From the NCBI GenBank assembly GCA_021789355.1, contig JAJYJR010000059.1:1-16121 (forward strand): DNA of 16,121 bases, in the 5' to 3' direction. The position numbers and the translations under genes were made by a program. Under the pieces are notes generated by a model that did no database searches, was not told the origin of the DNA, and was given only the letters and a program-made list of their open reading frames with translations. This DNA comes from Chloroflexota bacterium. Its GTDB lineage: Bacteria; Chloroflexota; Limnocylindria; Limnocylindrales; CSP1-4. Each line of letters starts with the position of its first letter. Positions within the stretch are counted from its first letter, which is position 1. Below, piece by piece: positions 1 to 6,995 of the stretch.

Positions 1-70
1 GCAACGCGACGGCGGTCACGGAAGCGAGCGCGATCGCGATCAGGCGCGACCGTGAGGCGCGTCGGCGCAT
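1..70 (-). CDS. N-terminus of an exported protein (partial, runs off left edge)
   Basis: An ATG on the minus strand at position 70 opens a frame that stays open to the window edge and encodes 23 residues, beginning MRRRASRSRLIAIALASVTA. A basic stretch followed by a small, hydrophobic, Ala/Leu/Val-rich helix is a typical Sec signal peptide or membrane anchor. A GGAGGT ribosome-binding site lies about 11 bases upstream (plus-strand 82-87). The mature protein is outside the window, so no function can be given. The divergent orientation and the clean start make this more likely a real gene start than a chance frame. Confidence 0.5.
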   Translation of the reverse strand, partial: MRRRASRSRLIAIALASVTAVAL

Positions 71-457
71 CGAGAGCAGTGACCTCCAGTGCGGAACGGT
101 GCTCAGGCTATCCGCCGGGGGCTGCCCAGTCCCACCCCCTGGAGGTCCCCCCAGACCGCGTCGGATTACCCCCGGGGAGTATCGGGGGTGTCCCGGACTC
201 GGTCGCGCGGCGGGCGCAAGCGGCGCGCCGCATCTCCATCACTGGCGGGCAATTCCGTGGCGGCTCGCCGCAATCGATTGTCGCGTCGCCGGGTCGTGAC
301 CCGCCGTGATTGAAGCCTGGCCGACCTTCCTCAAGTCCACATGCCTGCGCCCGTGAGACGAGGGGCCGGCCGGCTGATCGGAGCCGCGCATCACGCGGCT
401 GGGGCGCGGGAGGGGAGAGCGGGCCTCGCCAGGCAGGCAGAGCTGGCTGACAGCCCG
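71..457. other. Gene-free stretch upstream of the exported protein
   Basis: No frame here has protein-like composition on either strand. It should contain the promoter of the minus-strand exported protein. A C-rich/G-rich imperfect palindrome at 165-182 (TACCCC followed by GGGG and TAT) faintly resembles the CsoR-type operator found upstream of copA at 11803-11818, but the arms match at only 6 of 9 positions. Positions 201-235 match the 3' end of the flavoprotein gene at 6992-7026 (listed separately). Confidence 0.4.
201..235 (-). repeat. 35-bp match to the 3' end of the flavoprotein gene (6992-7026)
   Basis: Bases 201-235 and 6992-7026 agree at 32 of 35 positions, with 28 of 29 across 207-235 versus 6998-7026. 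In the second copy the minus strand encodes the C-terminus CGASLAPAA-stop of the geranylgeranyl-reductase-family protein. Here the equivalent frame reads CGAPLAPAA and continues without a stop at that point, preceded almost at once by a stop codon. This may be a broken copy of a Cys-rich (zinc-ribbon-like) tail. Similar peptides combined with strong codon bias could also give such a match. Confidence 0.5.
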
Positions 458-800
458 GCCCTCTCGCCCTCGCCCCCTGCCAGCGAGCTGCCATCGGTCG
501 CCGCTCCCTGCTGGCTCGACCTGCGCGGCTACGACGCGCCCGCGGCGGCGGCCGCGCTCGCGAAGCCGGTCCTCGTGGTGCAGGGCGGCCGCGACTACCA
601 GGCCACGCTCGATGACGACCTGCCCCGCTGGCATGCCGCGCTGGCCGAACGCCCCGACCTGACGATCCGGGTCGACCCCGCCGACGACCACTTCTTCCTC
701 GCCGGGAGGACCCCACGGCGCAGGACGCCATGCAGGCCAGTCAGCACATGCATCCGGCTGTGATCGACGAACACGCGGGCTGGCTCACGAGCGTGCCTGT
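458..800 (+). pseudogene. C-terminal remnant of an alpha/beta hydrolase (dienelactone-hydrolase-like), frameshifted
   Basis: Frame 2 encodes CWLDLRGYDAPAAAAALAKP, then PVLVVQGGRDYQATLDDD and a segment ending DDHFFLAG. This is the C-terminal third of an alpha/beta hydrolase: the acid-residue loop after the strand PVLVVQGGRD and the catalytic-His region near DDHFF. At about 700-706 the homology moves to frame 1, which continues REDPTAQDAMQASQHMHPAV and then IDEHAGWL, the usual C-terminal helix of the family. One indel therefore separates two matching pieces. Nothing resembling the nucleophile elbow (GxSxG) or the N-terminal core is found upstream, so the gene is truncated at the 5' side too. 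The family assignment is from recognised motif order; the substrate is unknown. Confidence 0.65.
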
Positions 801-1198
801 CTCAACGTCGGCCTGGCGACCGAGCGCGGCGACCGGTCGGCCGGAGAGGTCCAGCCAAGGCGCACGGAGAGCCCGGTGGGATGCGGCGTCCGTACAATCC
901 GGCACCTGGTCAAGGGAGCCTGGAGCGAGCTCGCCTGGGCCACGCAACTCGCGATCGGTGGCTCCTCCCGGAACGCCAGGGGTTCATAGGCACGGCGAGT
1001 TCATGGGCGACCTCGACCGGCACCGAACGTGCCGACCGTGCCGACCGTGCGCTATGACCCCCCGGGGCGAGCCGGAGGGCGGCGCGGACGTAGATCAGGA
1101 GCCACGCCTCAACCCAGGCCGAAGGCGGCCGCGAACCCCAAGACGGCGAGCGGGGTCGGATAGGCCAGGACGCCAGAGGGTCAACCGCCACCACGATC
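801..1198. other. About 400 bp without a supported gene
   Basis: Long frames exist on both strands, but their composition (Arg/Pro/Ser-rich, no motifs) is that of GC-rich shadow frames. On the minus strand around 1095-1170, adjacent frames read GVLAYPTPLAVLGFAAAFGL and then VEAWLLIYVRAAL, which could be a frameshifted remnant of a membrane segment; this is a weak impression. A 9-bp unit (CGTGCCGAC) is repeated 2.6 times at 1028-1050. Confidence 0.35.
1028..1050. repeat. Short tandem repeat, 9-bp unit CGTGCCGAC
   Basis: Two full copies and a partial third copy of CGTGCCGAC run head to tail in the gene-free stretch. The copies are identical. No function is evident; replication slippage in non-coding DNA explains it. 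Confidence 0.6.
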
Positions 1199-1690
1199 TC
1201 ATGGCCCCCACCACGGACGCAGCGGGAGCTCCGGCGGTCCGGGTGCGGCCGGGCGGGCAAGGAGCAGCTGGGCGACGTCGAGCGAGGCCTCCTCGAAGCC
1301 CCGGCGCGCGGCGGCCATGTACAACCGCCACGTCCGGTAGACCTCCTCGCCGACGAGCTCCCGTGCGCGCTCGGCGTTGGCCTCGAGCCGCTCCACCCAG
1401 GCTTTCAGCGTGAGGCCGTAGTGCGGACGTAGGCTCTGGACGTCGATGAGCTCGAAGCCGGCGCGCCGCGCCACCGCGATCGCCTCCTCGACCGTAACGA
1501 GCTCGCCATCAGGAAAGACGTAGCGGCCGACGAAGCCGCCGTCGCCGAAGCGCAACCAGGGTGGTCGAAGGCCGCGGCGCGTCGCAGTCGTGGCGATGCC
1601 GTGATTGAGGAACAAGCCACCCGGTCGGAGCGCCCGAAGCGCCGCAGCGAAGTTGGCCCACTCGATGGAGGACGCATCAGATGAACGCGC
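1199..1690 (-). pseudogene. C-terminal remnant of a cyclopropane-fatty-acyl-phospholipid-synthase-like methyltransferase
   Basis: The minus-strand frame ending at 1199 encodes ANFAAALRALRPGG, LFLNHGI, YVFPDGELVTVEEAI, a segment LRPHYGLTLKAWVERLEANA and EEVYRTWRLYMAAARRGFEE. These are hallmark C-terminal blocks of the CFA synthase family, SAM-dependent enzymes that add methylene bridges to unsaturated phospholipid acyl chains. Family members have roughly 400 residues. Only about 160 are left here, and the SAM-binding N-terminal half (the GxGxG loop and the region before RPGG) is missing. The frame is closed by a TGA at 1730-1732. A TTG at 1615 could start a short product, but it would lack the SAM site. 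The true C-terminus is intact, so decay or deletion removed the 5' part. Confidence 0.75.
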
Positions 1691-1948
1691 TCTTGTCGAT
1701 GGCCCGAGAGCGCTCGGCCTTCTGCGCGATCACGTAGCAGGGGCGACGCCACGCTGGAACGCCCGAATCGCTGCTCGTGCCTCTCACGCAGAGGCGTGCG
1801 ACCTGTGGCTCATTCGGCAGGTCCGCGACGAGATCGTCGGCGCGCCCGAGCGGTACCCGACCTTGGCTGACCGCACGAGCCTCCAGGCGGGGTGTGTAAC
1901 CGATCGCACTCTACTCAGCGAAAGCACTGCGAACGGAAGGACGCCACC
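1691..1948. other. Region upstream of the cupredoxin gene, possible gene remnants
   Basis: No complete gene is supported. A minus-strand frame from about 1905 to 1683 is open for some 70 codons and ends CYVIAQKAERSRAIDKSAFI-stop, which reads like a genuine C-terminus, but I do not recognise it and see no start. The plus-strand promoter of the cupredoxin-ccdA pair should lie in the last 100 bp. No clear -35/-10 pair stands out. The ribosome-binding site GGAAGG at 1935-1940 sits 8 bases before the ATG at 1949. Confidence 0.35.
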
Positions 1949-2476
1949 ATGGCCGACCAGCACGCCTATCACACCAGCGAGACGCTCCAGGGGCGAGCGG
2001 CGCGCCGCGCGGCCGCGCGGGGTGCGGGACCGACGAACGGAGGCGGGACGCGGAAGCCGAGACTGCCTCGCCGCCTGCGGTTGGCGATCTTCGGTGGCGT
2101 CACGCTGGTCGTCGCGGTCACGGCGGTCGGGATCGTCGTCTCCCGCCTCCAGGGCCCGGCCGCGACGGACGTGACCGCGACCCAGGTCCGCGTGAGCATG
2201 GGCGGGTTCGACCCGGCCGCGGTGACGGTGAAGGCGGGCCAGCCCGCCAGGATCGAGCTCACGAGCATGGACGATTCCATGCACAGCGACGGCGGCGGCT
2301 GGCACCAGTTCGCGATCGACGGGCTCGGGGTGAACTGGAAGGTCGGGCCCCTGTCCACCCAGGTGTTCACCTTCACAGCTCCGAGCACTCCGGGCACCTA
2401 CACGTACTACTGCGACATCTGCTGCGGCGGCAAGGAGAACCCGACCATGCAGGGCAAGCTCACGGTGACCGCATGA
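1949..2476 (+). CDS. Membrane-anchored cupredoxin-domain protein with Cys-rich copper loop
   Basis: The protein has 175 residues. Residues 1-44 are a basic cytoplasmic tail, 45-65 a single transmembrane helix, and about 78-175 an extracytoplasmic cupredoxin fold. Likely copper ligands are His119 (in GWHQF), Cys155, Cys158 and/or Cys159, and Met167. The loop CDICCGGKENPTM has the layout of the CuA or blue-copper loop (C-x3-C...M), but the usual His is absent, with Glu163 in its place, and there are three cysteines. The start is ATG 1949, preceded by GGAAGG at 8 bases, rather than an upstream in-frame GTG at 1892. The stop overlaps the next ATG by 4 bp (ATGA), so it is translationally coupled to ccdA. 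It probably binds or relays copper at the outer membrane face, perhaps kept reduced by the CcdA partner. The fold is well supported; the role is inferred. Confidence 0.85.
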   Translation: MADQHAYHTSETLQGRAARRAAARGAGPTNGGGTRKPRLPRRLRLAIFGGVTLVVAVTAVGIVVSRLQGPAATDVTATQVRVSMGGFDPAAVTVKAGQPARIELTSMDDSMHSDGGGWHQFAIDGLGVNWKVGPLSTQVFTFTAPSTPGTYTYYCDICCGGKENPTMQGKLTVTA

Positions 2477-3337
2477 CCCGCACCGTGAGCGCCGCGACGT
2501 TCACGCGGCCCCGGCTCTTCCTCGCGATCGCCGGGCTCGTCATCGCGGCGTCGGCGATCGCCATCACCGCGAGCGGCGCCCGGATGACGGATCACCAGGC
2601 ACTGCGCGACCTGAGCGTTCCGGCGATCGTCACGGCGGGCTTTCTGGACGGGTTCAACCCCTGCGCGTTCGGCGTCCTCATCCTGTTCGCTACGTTCGCG
2701 CTCGGCCTCGCCACCCGGCAGTCCAGCGCAGCAGGCGGAACAGGGACCACGGCCGACGTCCGGGCCACGAGCCGCACCGTCCTCGGGCTCGGCGCGTTCT
2801 TCGTCGCCGGAGTGCTTCTCACGTACTTCCTCCTGGGCGTGGGCCTGCTCACGATCGTGGCGTCGTTCACCGGGTTCGCCGGCAATCATCTGCCGAGTCG
2901 GATCGCGGCGCTGATCGCGATTGCCATGGGGCTCTGGATGGTTCGCGACGTCCTCCTGCCCGACGCGGGCTGGAAGCTGGAGGCGCCCCACGCGCTGCAT
3001 CGGCGCATGCGCAACTGGGCGCGCACGGGCTCGCCGATCGCACTGTTCGGAGGAGGCGTCCTGATCGGCCTCTGCACGGTGCCGTGCAGCGGTGCCGTGT
3101 ACCTTGGGATCGTGGCGCTCCTCGGCGCGAGCGGAACCTTCGCCGCGGGGCTGGGCGGGCTCGCGCTCTACAACCTGGCGTACATCACGCCGCTCGTCGC
3201 GTTGCTCGTCCTGGCCACCCGCCCGGGCCTCATCCGGGTCATCAACCGGTGGCACCTCGGGCACGCGGGCGGAACGAAGGCCGTCCTCGCGATCCTCGTC
3301 GTGTCGCTCGGCTTCGCGCCTCCTGCTGACCGTGTAG
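2473..3337 (+). CDS. ccdA: CcdA/DsbD-type thiol-disulfide transmembrane transporter, frameshifted at the extreme C-terminus
   Basis: This is a polytopic membrane protein of the CcdA family, which carries electrons from cytoplasmic thioredoxin across the membrane through a cysteine pair. After an N-terminal helix (residues about 15-35), TM1 carries the signature GFLDGFNPCAFGVL with Cys64, and a later helix carries GLCTVPCSGAVYLG with Cys201 and Cys205. Six core helices follow the usual layout. Translation starts at ATG 2473, inside the stop of the cupredoxin gene. The original frame does not stop here but runs to 3831 as Arg-rich non-protein sequence overlapping the exporter gene antisense. 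At about 3316-3321 homology moves to frame 2, which gives LLLTV-stop (TAG 3335-3337), the expected C-terminus. One extra base, or a sequencing error, explains this. The corrected length is about 287 residues. The context suggests it reduces the cupredoxin or a copper-binding thiol partner. Confidence 0.85.
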
Positions 3338-3571
3338 GCCCGAACACCGCTCATCCGGGCGGCGGGCGGCGTCGCGGCTCATTCCGGCCGACGGTGAGGG
3401 CCGCGCGCCGTTCCCGGCTGCGGAGCCTGCACCGGAGCTGCGTTGCGAGGCGCCCCCGGCTCGGCCACTCGCGGCTCGGCCACTTGCGCGAGCGCCGCGA
3501 GAGACATGACCCGGGGCTCCAGCTCGCGGTGAACAACCGGGCCTCTGCCGGCGGCGAGCTGGCGCATCGGA
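3338..3571. other. Convergent intergenic region between ccdA and the exporter, with a 15-bp-period repeat
   Basis: The two flanking genes converge here. Two copies of CGGCTCGGCCACT, 15 bp apart (3457-3469 and 3472-3484), are followed by GC-rich sequence with self-complementary patches (GCGCGAGCGCCGCGAG at about 3486-3501). No T-rich terminator tract is visible. Minus-strand frames here give short peptides without recognisable features. Confidence 0.4.
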
Positions 3572-5122
3572 TCAGTGATGCCGGCGGGCCGGAAGAAACG
3601 CGAGCGCGACCAGGATGCCCGCCGCAACACCGATCGCCCCGACACGGAGCGCATCGTCGAGGCCGGCGACGAACGACGACTGGACCGAGGCGAGGTGCGC
3701 CGCCGATCCCAGCTTCTGGGCGACGGAGAGCCCGCCGAAGACGCTGCTCTGGGTTGCGGCCGTGGCCGGGGCCGGCAACCCGGCCACGTGGACCTGGGCC
3801 TGGTAGGTGGCGTTCAGGACACTGCCCATGATCGCCGCGGCGAAGGCGGGGGCGACCTTGTTGATCGCCTGCAGTACCGCCGAACCGACGCCACTGCGTT
3901 CCGCGGACAGCTCGACGAGGGCCGCCGACGCGGCGGTCGAGAAGGCGAAGCCGCCACCGAGGCCGGCCAGGAACGACCAGCCCGCCAGAAACGCGTCGCC
4001 GCTGGCGGCGGACATCGTCGAGCCGATCGCGAGCCCGGCCGCCAGGACGCTGAAGCCGGCGGCAACGGTGAGCTTCGACCCGATCCGCGACGCGACGCGG
4101 TCGGAGGCGCCGGCGCCGACCACCAGCCCGCCGATCGCGGCCAGCAGCCGGAACCCGGAACCCTGCGGATCGAGCCCGAGGATCGCCTGGGAGTACTGCG
4201 GCAGGACGAACAGGAGGCCGTAGAGCCCGAACAACCCGAACGCCGTCAGCAGCGTGCCCCACGTGAAGCTCCGCGACCGGAACAGTGACAGGTCGACGAG
4301 CGGCTCGCCGCCGGGTCGACTCATGAGCTGGCCTTCCCAGAGGACGAAGACGCCGAGCACGAGCAGGCCACCGACCGTGAACGCGATCGCCGTAGGGTCG
4401 CCCCAGCCATCCTCGCCGGCACGGACGATGCCATACATGAGCGCCACCAGCCCGGCCACCGACAGGAGAAGGCCCAGAAGATCGATTCGCGGCGTCCGGG
4501 CAGCGCGGGACTCGGGCACGAGCACGATGACCGCGCCGAGCGCAACCAACGCGACGGGCACGTTGATCAGGAAGATCCAGCCCCACGCGGCGTTGGACAG
4601 GATCCAGCCGCCGAGGATCGGTCCGATGGGAAGCCCGAGGAAGTTCGCCGCGGACCACACGCCGACGGCGCGCGGTCGCTCGGCCTCGTCGAACATGACC
4701 GCGACGAGCGATACGGCCATGACGATGACCGCTCCGCCGCCGAGTCCGAGCACGACCCGGGCCGCGATGAACGCGGCCGGATTGGGCGAGTAGGCCGCGA
4801 AGACCGACCCGGCAAGGAACAGGATCAGACCGACGACGAGCAGCGCCTTCCGCCCATATCGGTCTCCGATCAACCCGGCCGGCAGCACGGCCGCCACGAG
4901 AGCGAGGAGGTAGGCCGTCACGAACCACTGCAGGTCCGCCTCGGAGGCGCCGAGGGCGCCGGCCAGCGTCGGGAGGGCGACCGACAGCACCGTGATGTCG
5001 AGGGCAAGCACGAGGACGGCCAGGCTGATGGCGCCGAGCGCCCACCACCGGCGCCGCCCCCGCGAGGTGGTCAGGCCGCCGATGCGCGCCGCCGGCGTCC
5101 CCGCTGCGATGGTTTCGGTCAT
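3572..5122 (-). CDS. DHA2-family (14-helix) MFS multidrug exporter, EmrB/QacA type
   Basis: The 516-residue protein is a proton-driven inner-membrane exporter of the major facilitator superfamily. The DHA2 signature LALDITVLSVALP lies at about residues 39-51, with the membrane acidic residue Asp42. Motif A, GLIGDRYGRK, is at 83-92. Motif C, a GPILGGW segment, follows in TM5. Length and helix number (14) are normal for the subfamily. The ATG at 5122 is preceded by AAAGGAG at 7 bases. An upstream in-frame extension to 5296 is Arg-rich and non-protein-like, so it was rejected. The gene is last in the minus-strand series and is separated from the TraB-like gene by a 290-bp leader with a perfect palindrome, which suggests its own promoter and regulator. 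The substrate cannot be read from sequence; lipophilic drugs, dyes or host metabolites are typical. Confidence 0.9.
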   Translation of the reverse strand: MTETIAAGTPAARIGGLTTSRGRRRWWALGAISLAVLVLALDITVLSVALPTLAGALGASEADLQWFVTAYLLALVAAVLPAGLIGDRYGRKALLVVGLILFLAGSVFAAYSPNPAAFIAARVVLGLGGGAVIVMAVSLVAVMFDEAERPRAVGVWSAANFLGLPIGPILGGWILSNAAWGWIFLINVPVALVALGAVIVLVPESRAARTPRIDLLGLLLSVAGLVALMYGIVRAGEDGWGDPTAIAFTVGGLLVLGVFVLWEGQLMSRPGGEPLVDLSLFRSRSFTWGTLLTAFGLFGLYGLLFVLPQYSQAILGLDPQGSGFRLLAAIGGLVVGAGASDRVASRIGSKLTVAAGFSVLAAGLAIGSTMSAASGDAFLAGWSFLAGLGGGFAFSTAASAALVELSAERSGVGSAVLQAINKVAPAFAAAIMGSVLNATYQAQVHVAGLPAPATAATQSSVFGGLSVAQKLGSAAHLASVQSSFVAGLDDALRVGAIGVAAGILVALAFLPARRHH

Positions 5123-5412
5123 GTCGAAGCTCCTTTCGACGAAGAGAGGCACGGCGCGGATTCGGGCCGGAAGAGGCCTGCGGTCGCGTCGCGGCGGCGC
5201 CGCCGCGACGGTGCTCGACACACCGCCCGTCACGGGCCGAACCCGCCTTCGCCGCCCGGAGCGGTTGCACCAGCGGCCCCTCTGCCGGCTCCTCACGCGG
5301 CGCCGCGTCGCCGTGATGAGGATCCGGGAGGCCGCCCACGACCGCGGAAGGTCGGAAGGCGACGCCGAAGCGTCCGCCGGCAGTCAACATGGGAGGACGT
5401 CCATTCGCAGGC
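5123..5412. other. Leader region of the exporter gene
   Basis: This 290-bp non-coding gap lies between the stop of the TraB-like gene and the exporter start, both on the minus strand. It holds a perfect 24-bp palindrome at 5187-5210, 65 bp upstream of the exporter ATG. GC-rich patches fill the rest. Frames crossing it are Arg/Pro-rich and show no family motif. Confidence 0.4.
5187..5210. promoter_or_regulatory. Perfect 24-bp palindrome upstream of the exporter gene
   Basis: The sequence is its own reverse complement over 24 bp, with the half-site CGTCGCGGCGGC. There is no loop and no T tract after it on the minus strand. Exporters of this family are usually controlled by TetR- or MarR-type repressors binding such palindromes, so an operator is plausible. 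The alternative is a hairpin ending transcription of the upstream gene. A chance GC-rich palindrome this long is unlikely but not excluded. Confidence 0.4.
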
Positions 5413-6099
5413 TCAGGCGGAACGCGCGCGATCGCGCCGAGCGACGGGGACGAGGTCCTCGAAGCGCGCCAACCGAAGCTGCTCGGCAGACGCCCGCAGG
5501 CCGGCCTCGAGGACGTGGATCCGACGGCACTGGACGGCCACGAGAACCCGGCGGCCAGGGTCGCGCCGGATCGCCTCGGTGAGCGCGTGGAACATGTGGT
5601 CGTTCGCCTGCTCCCAGGCCGCGCGTCCCGCTTGGCCCGCGGCCGCGGCCTCGAGCCGGCAGACGCTTCGACAGAGGTGCACGTACCGGCCGTGGCTGAG
5701 ATCCGCCGGGTCGTCGATCGAGCAAGCGGCCGACTCGAGCAGCCGGTCGGCTTGGCGCACGAGAGCGGCACGCTGCGCGGCGAAGGTGCCCGCCGCCGGC
5801 GGTCTCAACTCGTCAGGCGATGCATCGCCGAGCGGAATGACCACCGTGTCGGTGAACCGCGTCGCCGGCAGCACCGCCTCGCGGATCTCGATCGCCAGTC
5901 TGGCCGGATCGCCCGACTCCCATGCGTCGGCTCCGGCCTCGATGCCGAGCAGGTCGGGCTCGATCGTCTCGACGAGCAAACGCAGGCGCGCAAGGTCATA
6001 GCGGGCGAGCTCCTTGTGGAGCGGGCCGAGGGTGCCGAGAAAGGCGACGGTAGTGCGTGCTGATCGGTCGTCGGCGATCTGGGCGGGGTGCTGGCTCAT
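5413..6099 (-). CDS. TraB/TIKI/ChaN-like uncharacterised protein
   Basis: The protein has 228 residues with no signal peptide or membrane helix. The N-terminal block TVAFLGTLGPLHKELARYDL (His28) is followed by a helix and EPDLLGIEAGADAW (Glu54). Near the C-terminus is GRRVLVAVQCRRIHVLEAGL. The order GxxH, then PD-x3-xE, then R-hLV-x-h-x4-H-x-L resembles the TraB/TIKI superfamily, which includes metal-dependent peptidases and haem-related ChaN-like folds. This is motif-level similarity only. The start is ATG 6099; no Shine-Dalgarno is visible, so it may be leaderless or read from upstream. An in-frame extension to 6330 runs through the LuxR gene antisense frame and was rejected. It lies 71 bp downstream of the LuxR-type gene on the same strand, so cotranscription is possible. 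The function is unknown. Confidence 0.6.
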   Translation of the reverse strand: MSQHPAQIADDRSARTTVAFLGTLGPLHKELARYDLARLRLLVETIEPDLLGIEAGADAWESGDPARLAIEIREAVLPATRFTDTVVIPLGDASPDELRPPAAGTFAAQRAALVRQADRLLESAACSIDDPADLSHGRYVHLCRSVCRLEAAAAGQAGRAAWEQANDHMFHALTEAIRRDPGRRVLVAVQCRRIHVLEAGLRASAEQLRLARFEDLVPVARRDRARSA

Positions 6100-6170
6100 G
6101 CCAGAAGTGAACCAGCACCGAGCGCCGTGCAGAAGCGGGCGACCACTCCCCCGTTGGTGAGTGAAACCCC

Positions 6171-6956
6171 CTACTCTCGCGCGACCAGGCCGTTCTGGAC
6201 GGCGAGCACGGCCGCCTCCGTCCGAGACGCGACACCGAGCTTGGCGTAGACCGAGGCGAGGTGGTTCTCGACGGTGCGCAGGCTCAGATAGAGACGCTGC
6301 GCGATCTGCTTGTTGGCCAGCCCTTGGCACACCAGCGCGAGGATCTCGCGCTCCCTCGGGGAGAGCGAGCGCGCGCCAGCCGGAGGATCGGCAACCCGTG
6401 GACGGCCGAGGTCGGCGATGACCGAGCGGGTGACGTCCGGCGACAGCGCGACCTCACCGTGTGCGACCTGGCGGATGGCCGCGGCGAGTTCCTCGGGGGC
6501 GAGCTCGGCCACCAGGCAACCGCGTGCTCCGGCCTCGAGCGCCGCCCGGGCCTGAGTGCCGGTCCAGGCCGCCGCGATCAGGACGACGGACGTCTCGGGA
6601 CGGCTCCGGCGGAGCGCTCGCACGATGTCGACGTCGACTGGAGCCGAGAGAACGAGGAGCACAACGTCGGGCGAAGGCTGCGTTTCCGCGGCGTCCGCGC
6701 TCCCGGCACCGGATCGGGGTCCCGGCCGACCGCAGGGCTGGACCGCGACTCCGGGAAACGCCGCGATGAGGCTGCGGACCGCTGCATCCACGATCGGCAT
6801 CGAGGGAGCGACCTCGACCAGGATCGGTCGTCCATCTGCGGCCGGATCCCCCCGCGGCGTGGAAACCGGTCCGCCCTGGATCTCGTTTCCTGTGCACCCG
6901 GAGAGAGGCGCATCGACCGCCTGGCAGGTTGGCCCGGCCACGGCTGACGCCTGCAT
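6171..6956 (-). CDS. LuxR/NarL-family transcription regulator with degenerate receiver domain
   Basis: A 261-residue two-domain regulator. The N-terminal two thirds have the receiver-domain order, but the strand that should read DVVLLDL reads PDVVLLVLSAP, so the phospho-accepting Asp is a Val. Later blocks such as AALEAGARGCLVAELAPEEL and a helix ending with IRQVAHGEVALSPDV are typical of NarL proteins. The C-terminus is a full LuxR helix-turn-helix: LSPREREILALVCQGLANKQ, then IAQRLYLSLRTVENHLASVY. It probably acts without phosphorylation. The start is uncertain: ATG 6956 gives a Cys-containing leader (CQAV, SGCTG) before the receiver core and lacks a Shine-Dalgarno at normal distance. The gene begins 37 bp after the flavoprotein gene, with a stem-loop in between, so it is likely the third gene of that operon. 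Confidence 0.85.
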   Translation of the reverse strand: MQASAVAGPTCQAVDAPLSGCTGNEIQGGPVSTPRGDPAADGRPILVEVAPSMPIVDAAVRSLIAAFPGVAVQPCGRPGPRSGAGSADAAETQPSPDVVLLVLSAPVDVDIVRALRRSRPETSVVLIAAAWTGTQARAALEAGARGCLVAELAPEELAAAIRQVAHGEVALSPDVTRSVIADLGRPRVADPPAGARSLSPREREILALVCQGLANKQIAQRLYLSLRTVENHLASVYAKLGVASRTEAAVLAVQNGLVARE

Positions 6957-6962
6957 GTGAGA

Positions 6963-6995
6963 GACCCGTGAGGAGGAGCCGTCCTCCAACGGGTC
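6963..6995 (-). terminator. Stem-loop between flavoprotein and LuxR genes (terminator or attenuator)
   Basis: Outer arms GACCCGT (6963-6969) and ACGGGTC (6989-6995) pair perfectly. After a small internal loop, GGAGGA (6972-6977) pairs with TCCTCC (6982-6987) around a 4-base loop. That is 13 base pairs in 33 nt, overlapping the stop codon of the flavoprotein gene. No T tract follows on the minus strand, so a classical intrinsic terminator is unlikely. On the minus strand the hairpin hides a GGAGG sequence upstream of the LuxR start. Confidence 0.5.

Noticed and set aside
165..182. Second CsoR-like operator near the left end
   Set aside because: Arms match at only 6 of 9 positions and the C/G runs are common here; kept as a note only.
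2407..3354. 315-residue minus-strand ORF opposite ccdA
   Set aside because: Charged, low-complexity antisense frame; the plus strand encodes a recognisable CcdA.
3351..5771. 806-residue minus-strand ORF
   Set aside because: Antisense/off-frame shadow of the exporter; Arg/Pro/Gly-rich with no membrane or domain pattern, whereas the neighbouring frame encodes a clear MFS protein.
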